From a virus: a stretch of DNA of 20,409 nucleotides. The position numbers and the translations under genes were made by a program. Numbering within the stretch: the stretch's first letter is position 1; every line of letters begins with the position of its first letter. The notes under the pieces are model-generated. The model did not search any database. It saw only the letters and a program-made list of their open reading frames with translations, and was not told the origin of the DNA. Below, in pieces: positions 9,083-17,061 of this stretch. The stretch lies in IMG/VR virus record IMGVR_UViG_3300006919_000612, positions 1 through 20,409 of that record; one strand, 5' to 3'.

Positions 9083-12000
9083 TACAGCAGAATGTTCTCA
9101 AAGAACCCTTTTTGGGAATCGTAGTTAAACTTAGCCTCTTTTATAGTTAGAGGGTTTTCGTAAATCTTAAAACTTCCCACAAAACCATCTAAGCCGCTTC
9201 GGGGGACTCGGTTTCTGTCATTACCAGTACCTCCTCTGCTTCCGGACAGCGGTGGTTCGTGCTGCCCTTTGATATATACCTCATCACCTACAGTAACCGT
9301 AGCGAGCGATGCTCCCGGTAAAGTCTCTTGGTGGGTGTGGTTTGTGTTACTTCCCAAGAATCCTTGAGGTCTATATGTGGACCCTGAAATCTTGGGGATA
9401 TTGTCGGAATAACCACCGCCGATAATCCAGGGTGTGAACACAGGGAATCCGACTCGCTGAGGTGAGACCCTTTCGTCGTACAGGGACACTCCAAGGAAGG
9501 ACTCCTTTGATGGGTCGCAGAAATCAGGGATAGTGTTTCTTTGCGCCGGGTCCATTATGGATGCGGTAGGTGTAGCTACATCAGAGGGAATATCACCAAA
9601 AACATCAGTATAGGAGGATGTGGCTAGGAGCGCACCGTTGAGGCACACGCGAACCTCTTTTTGTGGGGCGTCGAACGAAAGGTTGAAGTGTACAAAGGAG
9701 CCGCTGGCATCAGCGATACCGGACCCTGCGGCGGTTTGGAATCCGCTGGGGATATACATTCCCATTTGGGTTACTTGGTCGGGGGTGGGAGTTCTGTTGC
9801 TGCTGTCGTTCTGACCGTCCCATCTTTCTGCGATGCAGATACTGTGACCCCAATTGTTCGCAGCGGAATTAAAATCTGTCTGGTTCTGTCCGGTAGTCGG
9901 AGCAATAATAAACTCTAGACCGCTCGGGTAGTAGCCTGTCGCGTTGTCGGGGCTTCCGGCATCTCGCCACCCGATTATCATACCAAGTGTTCGGTCGAGG
10001 TTGGTTGTTCCGTTTTTAATAATATTCGTGTTTACATAGTTTGAGTTTACAGGACCACTATTTTCGTTTGCAAAAACCAAACGGTATCGATGATTGTCCG
10101 TCATGTCGGAATGAATATTTGGAACGTATGACCAGAAATCAATCGAGGCTCCTTTAGGCTGGTAGAACAAGTTCTCCAAACCACGCGTACCTTTGTAAGA
10201 AGTATTAAAGGTCTCAAATTCTTTCGTGTTATTTGGCAGACGGACATAAGAACCTTTTATGTCTGCCCAGCTTGGACCCAGTTTTTGCCGTTGGTCGAAA
10301 ACGGTCCCTCCCATGTAGGCGATACCTACACCAGAAGGGAAAATAAAGGACTTGTCGTAACCAACCAGTTTCGCATCAAGTCTTGTCGAACCTTCTGCTG
10401 CATTGTTGAGTGCGTACAAAGTACCGGAAGGCTCTGTGACTGCTTCAGGGTCAAGGAAGTTGTAGCAAGCAAGCAAACCATCTTTTACGATGTCACTAGT
10501 AAGTGATTTTGTAAGAGGTGTCGTTGCACTCAAGCTTCCGGAGGTTTCTCTGTGTACCCAGTCCCCAAACCCAACAGGTTCCACGGAAAGGCGTTCTAGA
10601 GATGTCGGTTTATTTGGAGCCACCACATAACGAGCTTGGTGAGGGGCAATAATGGTGTCGAGGTCTTCTGAGAAGAGAGTGAGTTTTCTCTGAACATCAA
10701 AGGCGATATCAGACTCCTTCAGGTAGGAGAAGTCGTTTACTGGGATTCGGGGAATCTCTACCCATTGACCCACAACGCCAATAACATTGTCTTCCTTTCT
10801 TACGGTAACGATGGTTCCAGTACTTTTATCCCAGGCTACTTTATCGCCTCCAGATAGTGAAAGGAATGTTCTCGATTTTACTTCATCTGGTAGGTCATCA
10901 TATTGAAGCTTGTACTCAGCGGCTTTTCCAACTGGAGGACGGTACTCAAAGAATACACCCTCTCCAACAGGGTGGTCTCTATCCGTAACAAAGAACTTGT
11001 CTCGTCCGTAGATTGCCGCAATTTCAAGCTGTCGTTTTCTTTTTTTGATTTTCTTATCGTAAACAGAAATCGCAGCGTTCATTTGTGCGGTGTACGAACG
11101 AACAACCGCATCAGAGGCGTCATAACCATTAGACAAAATCTCCGCTACGTACCCAGACGCTTCCGTAGTATGGGACACTTTGTCGTCATTGAACTGCTGA
11201 AGAACATCGTCGTAGCTGTAAAAATCCTGTACACGCTCGTTTGTATTTTGGCCAAGGTCTAGGTTCAAATCGAAGATAGTTCCGACGCCATCCACGGCAT
11301 CATCTTCTGTAAAGGAGAGACCTCGACCGCCCCTGTTTGAGTCGAACTGCAACGTCCACATCTGTGATGAGGTCGCAAAGGGAAGAATATCCGGTACGGG
11401 TTGCGTTCTTGAGTCGTAATATAATCCGTCATTTGAAAGGACAAACTTTCCTTTTGAGGAAATAGGGGGTCCATACTCAAGGTCAAATACTGGACTCGGG
11501 ATTTTCGTTCCGGATAGGGATGCGTTTAGATACCGAAGAAGTTTTTGGTTTTCGGTGAACGGAGCCACAATCTTACCAGTGATGAACTGATTGGTTTGGT
11601 CGATGACGCTTTGCACACGAGATTTTACGGCTCCTGGTAGAGCATTCAAATCAAGAGCGCTGATGTTTAGCATCGGTTCCGGTGCTAACCCTTCAGACCT
11701 TAGTCGCATAATCTCCTCGATTTTTTCGAGGGTATCATCAATCTCGCCAATCTCGTTCGACAAGCGGTCCCTGGTCAGGGTTAGGGAAGCAATCTCAGTG
11801 GTTTTCGCCGAGCTTCGGACAGTCTGGGATTTTGTTGACTGCGAGTTAATTTGGCTCCGCATGGTTTCAATGTCGTCTTGGCTGTAATCGAAATCCACCG
11901 TACCAGGAACAAAGGCGGCAGCGCCTCCTGGATTTGTACCTTCACTGGTAAAAAGACCCGCAGCATTTGATAGGGCATTGGAGGGACCGTCCAGATTCTG

Positions 12001-12219
12001 TTGCTGGTTTGAGGTTGCTGTTTGGGCATCGTTAACGACAGTAACCCTACCAGACATAGGAGTTCTCATGGTCGCAATTCCTTGAGCCTTCTCCAGCTTC
12101 CTATTAGTGGTAGACAATTTCGCCTGTTTGGCTTGTCTTTCTAACTGCAAAGAGTTGCTTGTTGCGACCAGGGTGTTGCTGGGCATCAGGCGTAGTGATT
12201 TTTCTGAGAATAAAACCAT
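9082..12219 (-). CDS. Large baseplate-associated protein with coiled coil and C-terminal LamG-like lectin domain
   Basis: This 1045-aa protein sits between the spike and gp25 genes, a place usually filled by baseplate parts. Residues 1-140 are polar, rich in Ser, Thr, Gln and Asn, and probably flexible. Residues about 140-180 form a predicted coiled coil (LTLTRDRLSNEIGEIDDTLEKI). Residues about 380-405 contain a basic helix, KKIKKRKRQLE. From about residue 578 to the end there is a concanavalin A/LamG_3-like beta sandwich: GLLACYNF opening, ASIDFWSYVP near 705, HFNLSFDAPQKEVRVCLNGA, and the closing FVGSFKIYENPLTIKEAK at about 1015-1032. LamG-like domains often bind sugars or proteins, so a role in contact with cell-surface glycans is plausible but not shown. 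The start at 12219 lies 12 bases after the spike stop and lacks a good Shine-Dalgarno; another ATG at residue 12 is possible. The LamG call is moderately firm; the whole-protein function is unknown. Confidence 0.7.
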   Translation of the reverse strand: MVLFSEKSLRLMPSNTLVATSNSLQLERQAKQAKLSTTNRKLEKAQGIATMRTPMSGRVTVVNDAQTATSNQQQNLDGPSNALSNAAGLFTSEGTNPGGAAAFVPGTVDFDYSQDDIETMRSQINSQSTKSQTVRSSAKTTEIASLTLTRDRLSNEIGEIDDTLEKIEEIMRLRSEGLAPEPMLNISALDLNALPGAVKSRVQSVIDQTNQFITGKIVAPFTENQKLLRYLNASLSGTKIPSPVFDLEYGPPISSKGKFVLSNDGLYYDSRTQPVPDILPFATSSQMWTLQFDSNRGGRGLSFTEDDAVDGVGTIFDLNLDLGQNTNERVQDFYSYDDVLQQFNDDKVSHTTEASGYVAEILSNGYDASDAVVRSYTAQMNAAISVYDKKIKKRKRQLEIAAIYGRDKFFVTDRDHPVGEGVFFEYRPPVGKAAEYKLQYDDLPDEVKSRTFLSLSGGDKVAWDKSTGTIVTVRKEDNVIGVVGQWVEIPRIPVNDFSYLKESDIAFDVQRKLTLFSEDLDTIIAPHQARYVVAPNKPTSLERLSVEPVGFGDWVHRETSGSLSATTPLTKSLTSDIVKDGLLACYNFLDPEAVTEPSGTLYALNNAAEGSTRLDAKLVGYDKSFIFPSGVGIAYMGGTVFDQRQKLGPSWADIKGSYVRLPNNTKEFETFNTSYKGTRGLENLFYQPKGASIDFWSYVPNIHSDMTDNHRYRLVFANENSGPVNSNYVNTNIIKNGTTNLDRTLGMIIGWRDAGSPDNATGYYPSGLEFIIAPTTGQNQTDFNSAANNWGHSICIAERWDGQNDSSNRTPTPDQVTQMGMYIPSGFQTAAGSGIADASGSFVHFNLSFDAPQKEVRVCLNGALLATSSYTDVFGDIPSDVATPTASIMDPAQRNTIPDFCDPSKESFLGVSLYDERVSPQRVGFPVFTPWIIGGGYSDNIPKISGSTYRPQGFLGSNTNHTHQETLPGASLATVTVGDEVYIKGQHEPPLSGSRGGTGNDRNRVPRSGLDGFVGSFKIYENPLTIKEAKFNYDSQKGFFENILL

Positions 12220-12231
12220 GGGTGCTTATAA

Positions 12232-13308
12232 CTATTTGGGTCCGGTGGTGTCTCCTAGTCCTGTGGTAACTCCTCCGTGAGTGTGGCTGACCAAGCTAAT
12301 TCCTCCGATGTTTGCGTCTCCAGAGGTACCACTTACGTTTGTAATGTCCCCAGTTACGTTTGTAAGCGAGCCGCGTACATTTATGTTAGTAGCTGTTATA
12401 TCTATACCTGAAGGGGTAATCTGTAAAGTGCTGCATCCACACTTGAGGAGGATGGACTTTTCGGCCAAAATCTCTACGTTGCCTTCATAACTTTTTACGT
12501 AGATGTCGCCTTTGCCTCCGTTGACGATGCTGAAGTCCCCTGCGCCAGTTGAGATTCCTTGGTAGATGTCTCCATCAGTGGACTCAACTTCAATATCCTG
12601 TCCCGCTCGAACGGTAATTGAGTTTGGGTTGCTGCTATTCTCACTAAGAATAGTGATGTGGTTGTTGTTCTCGTCAATGAGAGACATGAATTCCCCGACA
12701 TCGGCGGGGGAATCACTCATAATAAATCTTTTCCCTTCGGCAGTTTTGAGCTTAATTTCGTTAATAAGAACGTCGCTTTTTTTGTCCGTAAGCGAGATTG
12801 AGTGCCCCGCTGGATGTTTGAGAATGAAGGAATCGGGAAGATTGTTCGTTCCGTAGACTTCAGGTCTTCGGGCATTTGGGACTCCATAAGTGGATTTCGG
12901 TTCTCCATCATCAAAGCCGTCTTCCATAACCTCTGTTCTAATACACTGGGTCTTGTTGGGGTCCAGGGTATCAGACACAAGGTATGGCTGAGTTTTCATA
13001 TCTCCCTGCTCCACAACGTCGGCGTATAAGCAGCCCATCCAGAAATACTTAGTCGGAGGGTCGGCGTGGGGTGCTTTACCTACCAGGACAGTAGCGCCAA
13101 TACCAGGAACGGCGAACAAGCCATAGCCAGCCCCGGCGATAGGCGATACATACTCACACTCCACGTCTTCTGGCAAGCCTATATCAACCATCAATCTTCC
13201 TGATTTCTGAGTATCCATGCACTTTTTTACAATACCAAAAGTGAAAGAGATATTTGAGGGTGGAAGCGGAGATACCTCCTGCTGTCTTGGGGTGAAGTTC
13301 TCTACCAT
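12232..13308 (-). CDS. gp5: Tail spike (central baseplate puncturing protein), gp5/gpV-like, without lysozyme domain
   Basis: This 358-aa protein is the puncturing device at the tip of the tail tube. Residues 24-97 form the OB-fold seen in gp5 and gpV: FGIVKK, GRLMVDIG, EYVSPIAGAGYGLFAVP, GATVLVG, then YFWMGCLY. Residues about 155-300 are short strands typical of the shaft (FILKHPAGHSISLTD, HITILSE, DIEVES, GDIYVKS, VEILAEKSILL). Near residues 311-336 there is a short beta-helix with a repeat of about seven residues, [V/I]-x-G-x-x-x-N. The end has H342-T-H344 followed by Gly-Gly. An H-x-H pattern binds iron at the tip of P2 gpV. A Cys-Gly-Cys at 290-292 is unusual. T4 gp5 has an internal lysozyme domain between its OB-fold and helix; none is visible here, as in P2 gpV. 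The start has an AGGA site five bases upstream, one base after the hub stop. Confidence 0.88.
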   Translation of the reverse strand: MVENFTPRQQEVSPLPPSNISFTFGIVKKCMDTQKSGRLMVDIGLPEDVECEYVSPIAGAGYGLFAVPGIGATVLVGKAPHADPPTKYFWMGCLYADVVEQGDMKTQPYLVSDTLDPNKTQCIRTEVMEDGFDDGEPKSTYGVPNARRPEVYGTNNLPDSFILKHPAGHSISLTDKKSDVLINEIKLKTAEGKRFIMSDSPADVGEFMSLIDENNNHITILSENSSNPNSITVRAGQDIEVESTDGDIYQGISTGAGDFSIVNGGKGDIYVKSYEGNVEILAEKSILLKCGCSTLQITPSGIDITATNINVRGSLTNVTGDITNVSGTSGDANIGGISLVSHTHGGVTTGLGDTTGPK

Positions 13309-13309
13309 G

Positions 13310-16300
13310 TTAGTCCTGTACCGCTATTGTGTTTCCCTGAATAAGGTCGGGCGTTGTCGTTTGGCTCCTGAGCAGAGTCATTTTTGTGGTATACCCTCCC
13401 GTCGAATCGATGCGGTGGGCTAGTCTGGTTATCATATAAACTCCGGATATCCAGTGCGGCTGGTCGGAGTTTAGTCGCGGGTCAAACACTCGGAGGAGGA
13501 CGTTTCTTCCGCTTTCACCTATGTCGGACAGGTAGTCACTAAGTTCAGGAATTCCTAGAGTATCTATTTCAACCTGCCAAGCTTCTTGCAACAGTGCAAG
13601 TTGTGCCTGGAACTTCTCGTCTGTCAGTTTGCTCGCTACTTTGAATAGGTCTTTGGATTTTTCTTGGGAGGTGTTGAAATAAACCTCTCTTTTCAATACT
13701 GTTTTTTTTGTCTCTGTAGCCACTACCTCCCCGGTATTCGGGTCAGTACTAATCGTAACAGTTTTGACTGTATTATCATTCCCATCAAGGTCAGCCTCAG
13801 GGAATAGCGCATTGAGTAGGGTTGGGTCATTCACCATACTTGCCAGCAACCTCAAGTCTTCCGCGCTGGAAGCCCGGTCGGTGTCAAATTCAACTTCACG
13901 AGAAATACTTTCCAGTTCTTCATCAGTAAAGTAATCAACATAGGCAGGAAATAAGGACAACAAATCTTCGTCCATTACATAATTCGCGCCTTTGTCGGCT
14001 CGCTCTTCCAAAACTTCTAGTCTTGATATCTGCGCGTCTCTTTCGGCGGAGGGCTGCTCCTTTCTTAGGGCTTCTATTTCTGCGGCGAGACCTCTGGAAA
14101 TGGTTAGATACATAGTTCTCGTCATCGCACGGTCCTTGTCAAAGAAAGAGTCTATGTCGTGGACTAGTCTTGTCGTATACATCGCTTGAGACAGCCCGAT
14201 AAGAAATCTATTGTCCCCAGTAAACTCTAGCTTCGTTACGATGGAACCCGGCGCAGCTACGTCCAGAACAAGAACCCCTTCATGCCCTTCTCGGTAATCT
14301 CTAGTTGTTGGGAATGAGTTGACTGGTTGTACGGCGAGATTGGCAAGTAAGTCAGTTAGGCTCGTCGGTACAACCGCCGCAAGAATTTTATTATTATCAA
14401 TAATGTCATTCTTTACATCATCTGAAAGATTCCTAAGAAGAGTGTTTTCAAACATAGCCTCCTTCTTCTCTGGCGTGGGGGTACTAAAATCAATTGACGT
14501 GTATCTTAGTTTTGACGGATTACCTATTACGAGACTATTAATACTACGAACTAGTCTTTGTATTGTGTTCGTGATGTGAGGGTTGTCGAGGTCTGTCTGG
14601 AGTGTCGCGATAGCCTCATACTTGGGAGGGTCTGGGAGCTTCGGCTTCAGGTTCTCGGGCAAGGAGGTTGGCGTACCACTGACGTCTAGGGGGTCAGTCT
14701 GGTCTTGCGTTTCTGCGGAAAGCTGGCTAGCAAGGTTCATCATATGAGAGTATGTAAAGAGCGTCGGCTCAAGATACACTGGCATAGTGTTTAGAATTTT
14801 CTCTGGCTCATTGATGATTTGTTGTAGCCAACTTGAGTACCCTGAACCTCCCCCGACACCTCCGCAGCATCCAGAAGCAGCGGTAACCCCTTCTGCTCCT
14901 GGTATTTCGTCAAAACCGTCGAGGTTGAAGTTGGCTGCTGTGACCCAGGTTTGCAAACAGAAATCCCAGAGGGGCAACGGTAGCACCCCTGCAACATTAG
15001 GGACCGTTGCCCCTAGAACTGTGGGTGAGAAAATACCAATTCCGCTCGGACCTGTATTCATAGGTACCGAGTAGAACCCGGAGAAATCCAAGAGGGGACT
15101 GTGTAGAGCAACGGGTTTTAGAGGCAAAGCAATATCGTACCTCATATCGTTTATCCTGTCCGGGTTCTCCAGAGCCTCGGAAACCGCATCCTCGTAAGTC
15201 TTCCTAGACCACTGCTCGTTCAACTCATCGATAGAGAAGGTAAATCTGTCCTGGTCAATTTGCAGTTGGTCTCTTGGGGTTAGTTGGTTTTGATTAACAA
15301 CGCCTCTCACCAAAATTGGGGCAACACCTAAATCCTCAAGGAATTTTTTTTCATCGGGGGTAAGAGGCTCAATTTTGCGGTTCGTTGAAGCGCAATCCTG
15401 TATACCATTAGGAGGCTTTACGCCAAGCGGCCAAAAAGCCATATAGCTTTCTTGCCCTTGGGGTTTCGGCTCCAGTGGGTAATCCCGGCGAGGGATTGAA
15501 GGGGTGAAAACATTTACTTTAATGTCTTTGTTTATGGAGTTTTCGGCGTCAAGCGCTCTGTTTTGGACATCGGAATCGGAGTTATTTCCAACAACATCAA
15601 CATCATTACTTGTTTGGTCATTTGAGGGTTTGCCGGGGGTACCTGTTCCGTCGCCTTGTACTTTTTGTTTTGTAAAATCAATACCAAGGCTTTTAAACAC
15701 CTCGTTGTACGCCTTTAACCGATGGGTTTCGGTTATTTCCCCTTCCATTCCCGGTTCAAAGTTCGGCACGGGTTCTATGTTTGACTCCAGTGCTGCTTCT
15801 AGCTCCGTCCTCTGTTCTTCAGATAGTGCGCCCCAAAAAGCCCCGTAATAATCGGCAGCCTCGACGGGTTGTAGGGGCGAGTCATAGGCATCACGCGCAG
15901 CTAGGGTCGCTCGCGGGTCCAAAAGAAGATTGTTTAGCTGCTGACCTTCATAGAACGCCATGCCCCGAGCATAAGTCTCTGCTACATCATCTAAGAAATC
16001 CCCGTAGGATGTTTCATCAGAGTTGTCGGGAGTAGAATACAAGCTACAGAAAGGGACAACCTCTGGGTAGGACGCTAAAAACCCAGTAAAAATCTCTTCT
16101 AGAATATGTCCTACTTTTTTCAGCCCTCCTTCGTCATCGTAACAATTTACTTTTACGCTTTCTGGTCTTTTGTTAAATGTGTTTGAGTCTTTTGTGAAAC
16201 TGTGCTGGTTAACAAACTTAAGAGTTACACGCTTGTCTTCAGTTCCAGTCATTCGATACTCAATATCAACTAACTTGACTTTGTGAGTCTTGGAGAGACC

Positions 16301-16762
16301 TTCCTCCATTCGTGTTCCGTATCCCCACCGAAGATAAAAGTAGGGGTAGAAAGCGTCGGGGGCTGTCGTATCAATCTCTTCAGAATCCCCAGTTGTGTTG
16401 CTTAATCTCCTCTTTCTACGAACTTCGTCAGCCCAATTGGAGATAACGCCTTCCCTCTCAGGATATATTTTATCGTATATCCGCATAAACATCTCCTCGA
16501 ACTCTGTGGTTGGGTTGAGCAACTCCAAAGTCGCCATTTGGCTGTCGTTACCTTGAATGACGCTAAACTCAAAGGAGACAAGACTTGATTTTAGTCTTAG
16601 TGGGTCTGAAACATGAACAAACGACTCACTCGTGCCTACATCTGCATCTAGCAATTCTTCGGCAGTAGACGCCATTTGCACAAACGCAACGGAATTCGTG
16701 TTATAAGCTTTTGTTTCCGTTGGTTCTGCAAATTTTAGTTGGTTGTTCGACGCCTGGGACAT
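13310..16762 (-). CDS. Baseplate hub protein, gp27/gpD-like, greatly enlarged
   Basis: This 1150-aa protein sits directly upstream of the spike gene, the usual place for the hub that the spike trimer docks on. Residues about 45-200 look like the first barrel of gp27/gpD hubs: SFEFSVIQG, MATLELLNP, YFYLRWGYGT, VKLVDIEYRMT, RVTLKFVNQ. Residues about 1085-1135 look like the matching last barrel: LLRVFDPRL, HWISGVYMITRLAHRID, YTTKMTLLRS. Hubs of T4 and P2 are about 390 aa, so some 700-800 residues are extra. The inserted part holds a polar linker (about 340-420), a Gly/Cys stretch near 630-640, and a strand segment VLDVAAPGSIVTKLEFTGDN near 830-850. It also has a charged coiled-coil-like helix near 885-930 (AEIEALRKEQPSAERDAQISRL). 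The ATG overlaps the stop of the LysM gene (TAATG) and has no obvious Shine-Dalgarno. Hub identity rests on both ends plus position; the insertion is unassigned. Confidence 0.75.
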   Translation of the reverse strand: MSQASNNQLKFAEPTETKAYNTNSVAFVQMASTAEELLDADVGTSESFVHVSDPLRLKSSLVSFEFSVIQGNDSQMATLELLNPTTEFEEMFMRIYDKIYPEREGVISNWADEVRRKRRLSNTTGDSEEIDTTAPDAFYPYFYLRWGYGTRMEEGLSKTHKVKLVDIEYRMTGTEDKRVTLKFVNQHSFTKDSNTFNKRPESVKVNCYDDEGGLKKVGHILEEIFTGFLASYPEVVPFCSLYSTPDNSDETSYGDFLDDVAETYARGMAFYEGQQLNNLLLDPRATLAARDAYDSPLQPVEAADYYGAFWGALSEEQRTELEAALESNIEPVPNFEPGMEGEITETHRLKAYNEVFKSLGIDFTKQKVQGDGTGTPGKPSNDQTSNDVDVVGNNSDSDVQNRALDAENSINKDIKVNVFTPSIPRRDYPLEPKPQGQESYMAFWPLGVKPPNGIQDCASTNRKIEPLTPDEKKFLEDLGVAPILVRGVVNQNQLTPRDQLQIDQDRFTFSIDELNEQWSRKTYEDAVSEALENPDRINDMRYDIALPLKPVALHSPLLDFSGFYSVPMNTGPSGIGIFSPTVLGATVPNVAGVLPLPLWDFCLQTWVTAANFNLDGFDEIPGAEGVTAASGCCGGVGGGSGYSSWLQQIINEPEKILNTMPVYLEPTLFTYSHMMNLASQLSAETQDQTDPLDVSGTPTSLPENLKPKLPDPPKYEAIATLQTDLDNPHITNTIQRLVRSINSLVIGNPSKLRYTSIDFSTPTPEKKEAMFENTLLRNLSDDVKNDIIDNNKILAAVVPTSLTDLLANLAVQPVNSFPTTRDYREGHEGVLVLDVAAPGSIVTKLEFTGDNRFLIGLSQAMYTTRLVHDIDSFFDKDRAMTRTMYLTISRGLAAEIEALRKEQPSAERDAQISRLEVLEERADKGANYVMDEDLLSLFPAYVDYFTDEELESISREVEFDTDRASSAEDLRLLASMVNDPTLLNALFPEADLDGNDNTVKTVTISTDPNTGEVVATETKKTVLKREVYFNTSQEKSKDLFKVASKLTDEKFQAQLALLQEAWQVEIDTLGIPELSDYLSDIGESGRNVLLRVFDPRLNSDQPHWISGVYMITRLAHRIDSTGGYTTKMTLLRSQTTTPDLIQGNTIAVQD
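14970..15014. repeat. Perfect 12-bp inverted repeat inside the hub gene
   Basis: The arm AGGGGCAACGGT at 14970-14981 is exactly complementary to ACCGTTGCCCCT at 15003-15014, with 21 bases between. The hub mRNA could form a GC-rich hairpin at codons about 583-598, just before the Gly/Cys segment. No run of U follows on the minus strand, so it is not an intrinsic terminator. It may be chance, or a pause or structure element in the mRNA. Confidence 0.75.
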
Positions 16763-17061
16763 TATATTTGTGGTATAAGAATTTGTTTGCCAGCCTTTAA
16801 GTCTTCCTCATAATCAAAGACAGAGTTGGCTTCTACAATAAGCCACCAAAGCAACTCTGTGCCGTAGGCTGCATATGCGATTAGGTCGGGGCGACCCGCA
16901 AACTCATTAGATATTATAGCAATTTTTGAGTTAGAAGCATCAAAAACTTGGTTAATGTAACGACGATATTTTTTTGAACGTCCAATATCGGTTAAAGTTT
17001 TTCCACGATGAGATACCTCTGTACCTCGAAAAATTCTTGCTCTGTCGTTTGAGAAAGCCAT
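16762..17061 (-). CDS. gp53: gp53-like baseplate wedge protein with LysM-type fold
   Basis: This 99-aa protein matches the small LysM-like baseplate proteins such as T4 gp53 and the tail protein X family. Residues 10-24 start with FRGTEVSHRGKTLTD. The core is GRPDLIAYAAYGTELLWWLIVEANSV at 56-81, where RPDLIA, the Trp pair at 72-73 and the Glu-Ala-Asn at 77-79 are characteristic. The C-terminus AGKQILIPQI (90-99) is the usual last LysM strand. In T4, gp53 clamps neighbouring wedges together around the hub. It overlaps the preceding gene by one base (TAATG) and the hub by one base, so all three are probably translated together. In bacterial injection systems a LysM part is fused to the tube adaptor; here the two lie side by side as separate genes. 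Confidence 0.85.
   Translation of the reverse strand: MAFSNDRARIFRGTEVSHRGKTLTDIGRSKKYRRYINQVFDASNSKIAIISNEFAGRPDLIAYAAYGTELLWWLIVEANSVFDYEEDLKAGKQILIPQI

Noticed and set aside
13702-13709. Run of eight T (A on the coding strand) in the hub gene, and a second at 15344-15351; possible slippage sites
   Set aside because: The frame continues unbroken on both sides with conserved hub sequence after them. Lys-Lys codons explain the runs and no alternative frame product is visible.
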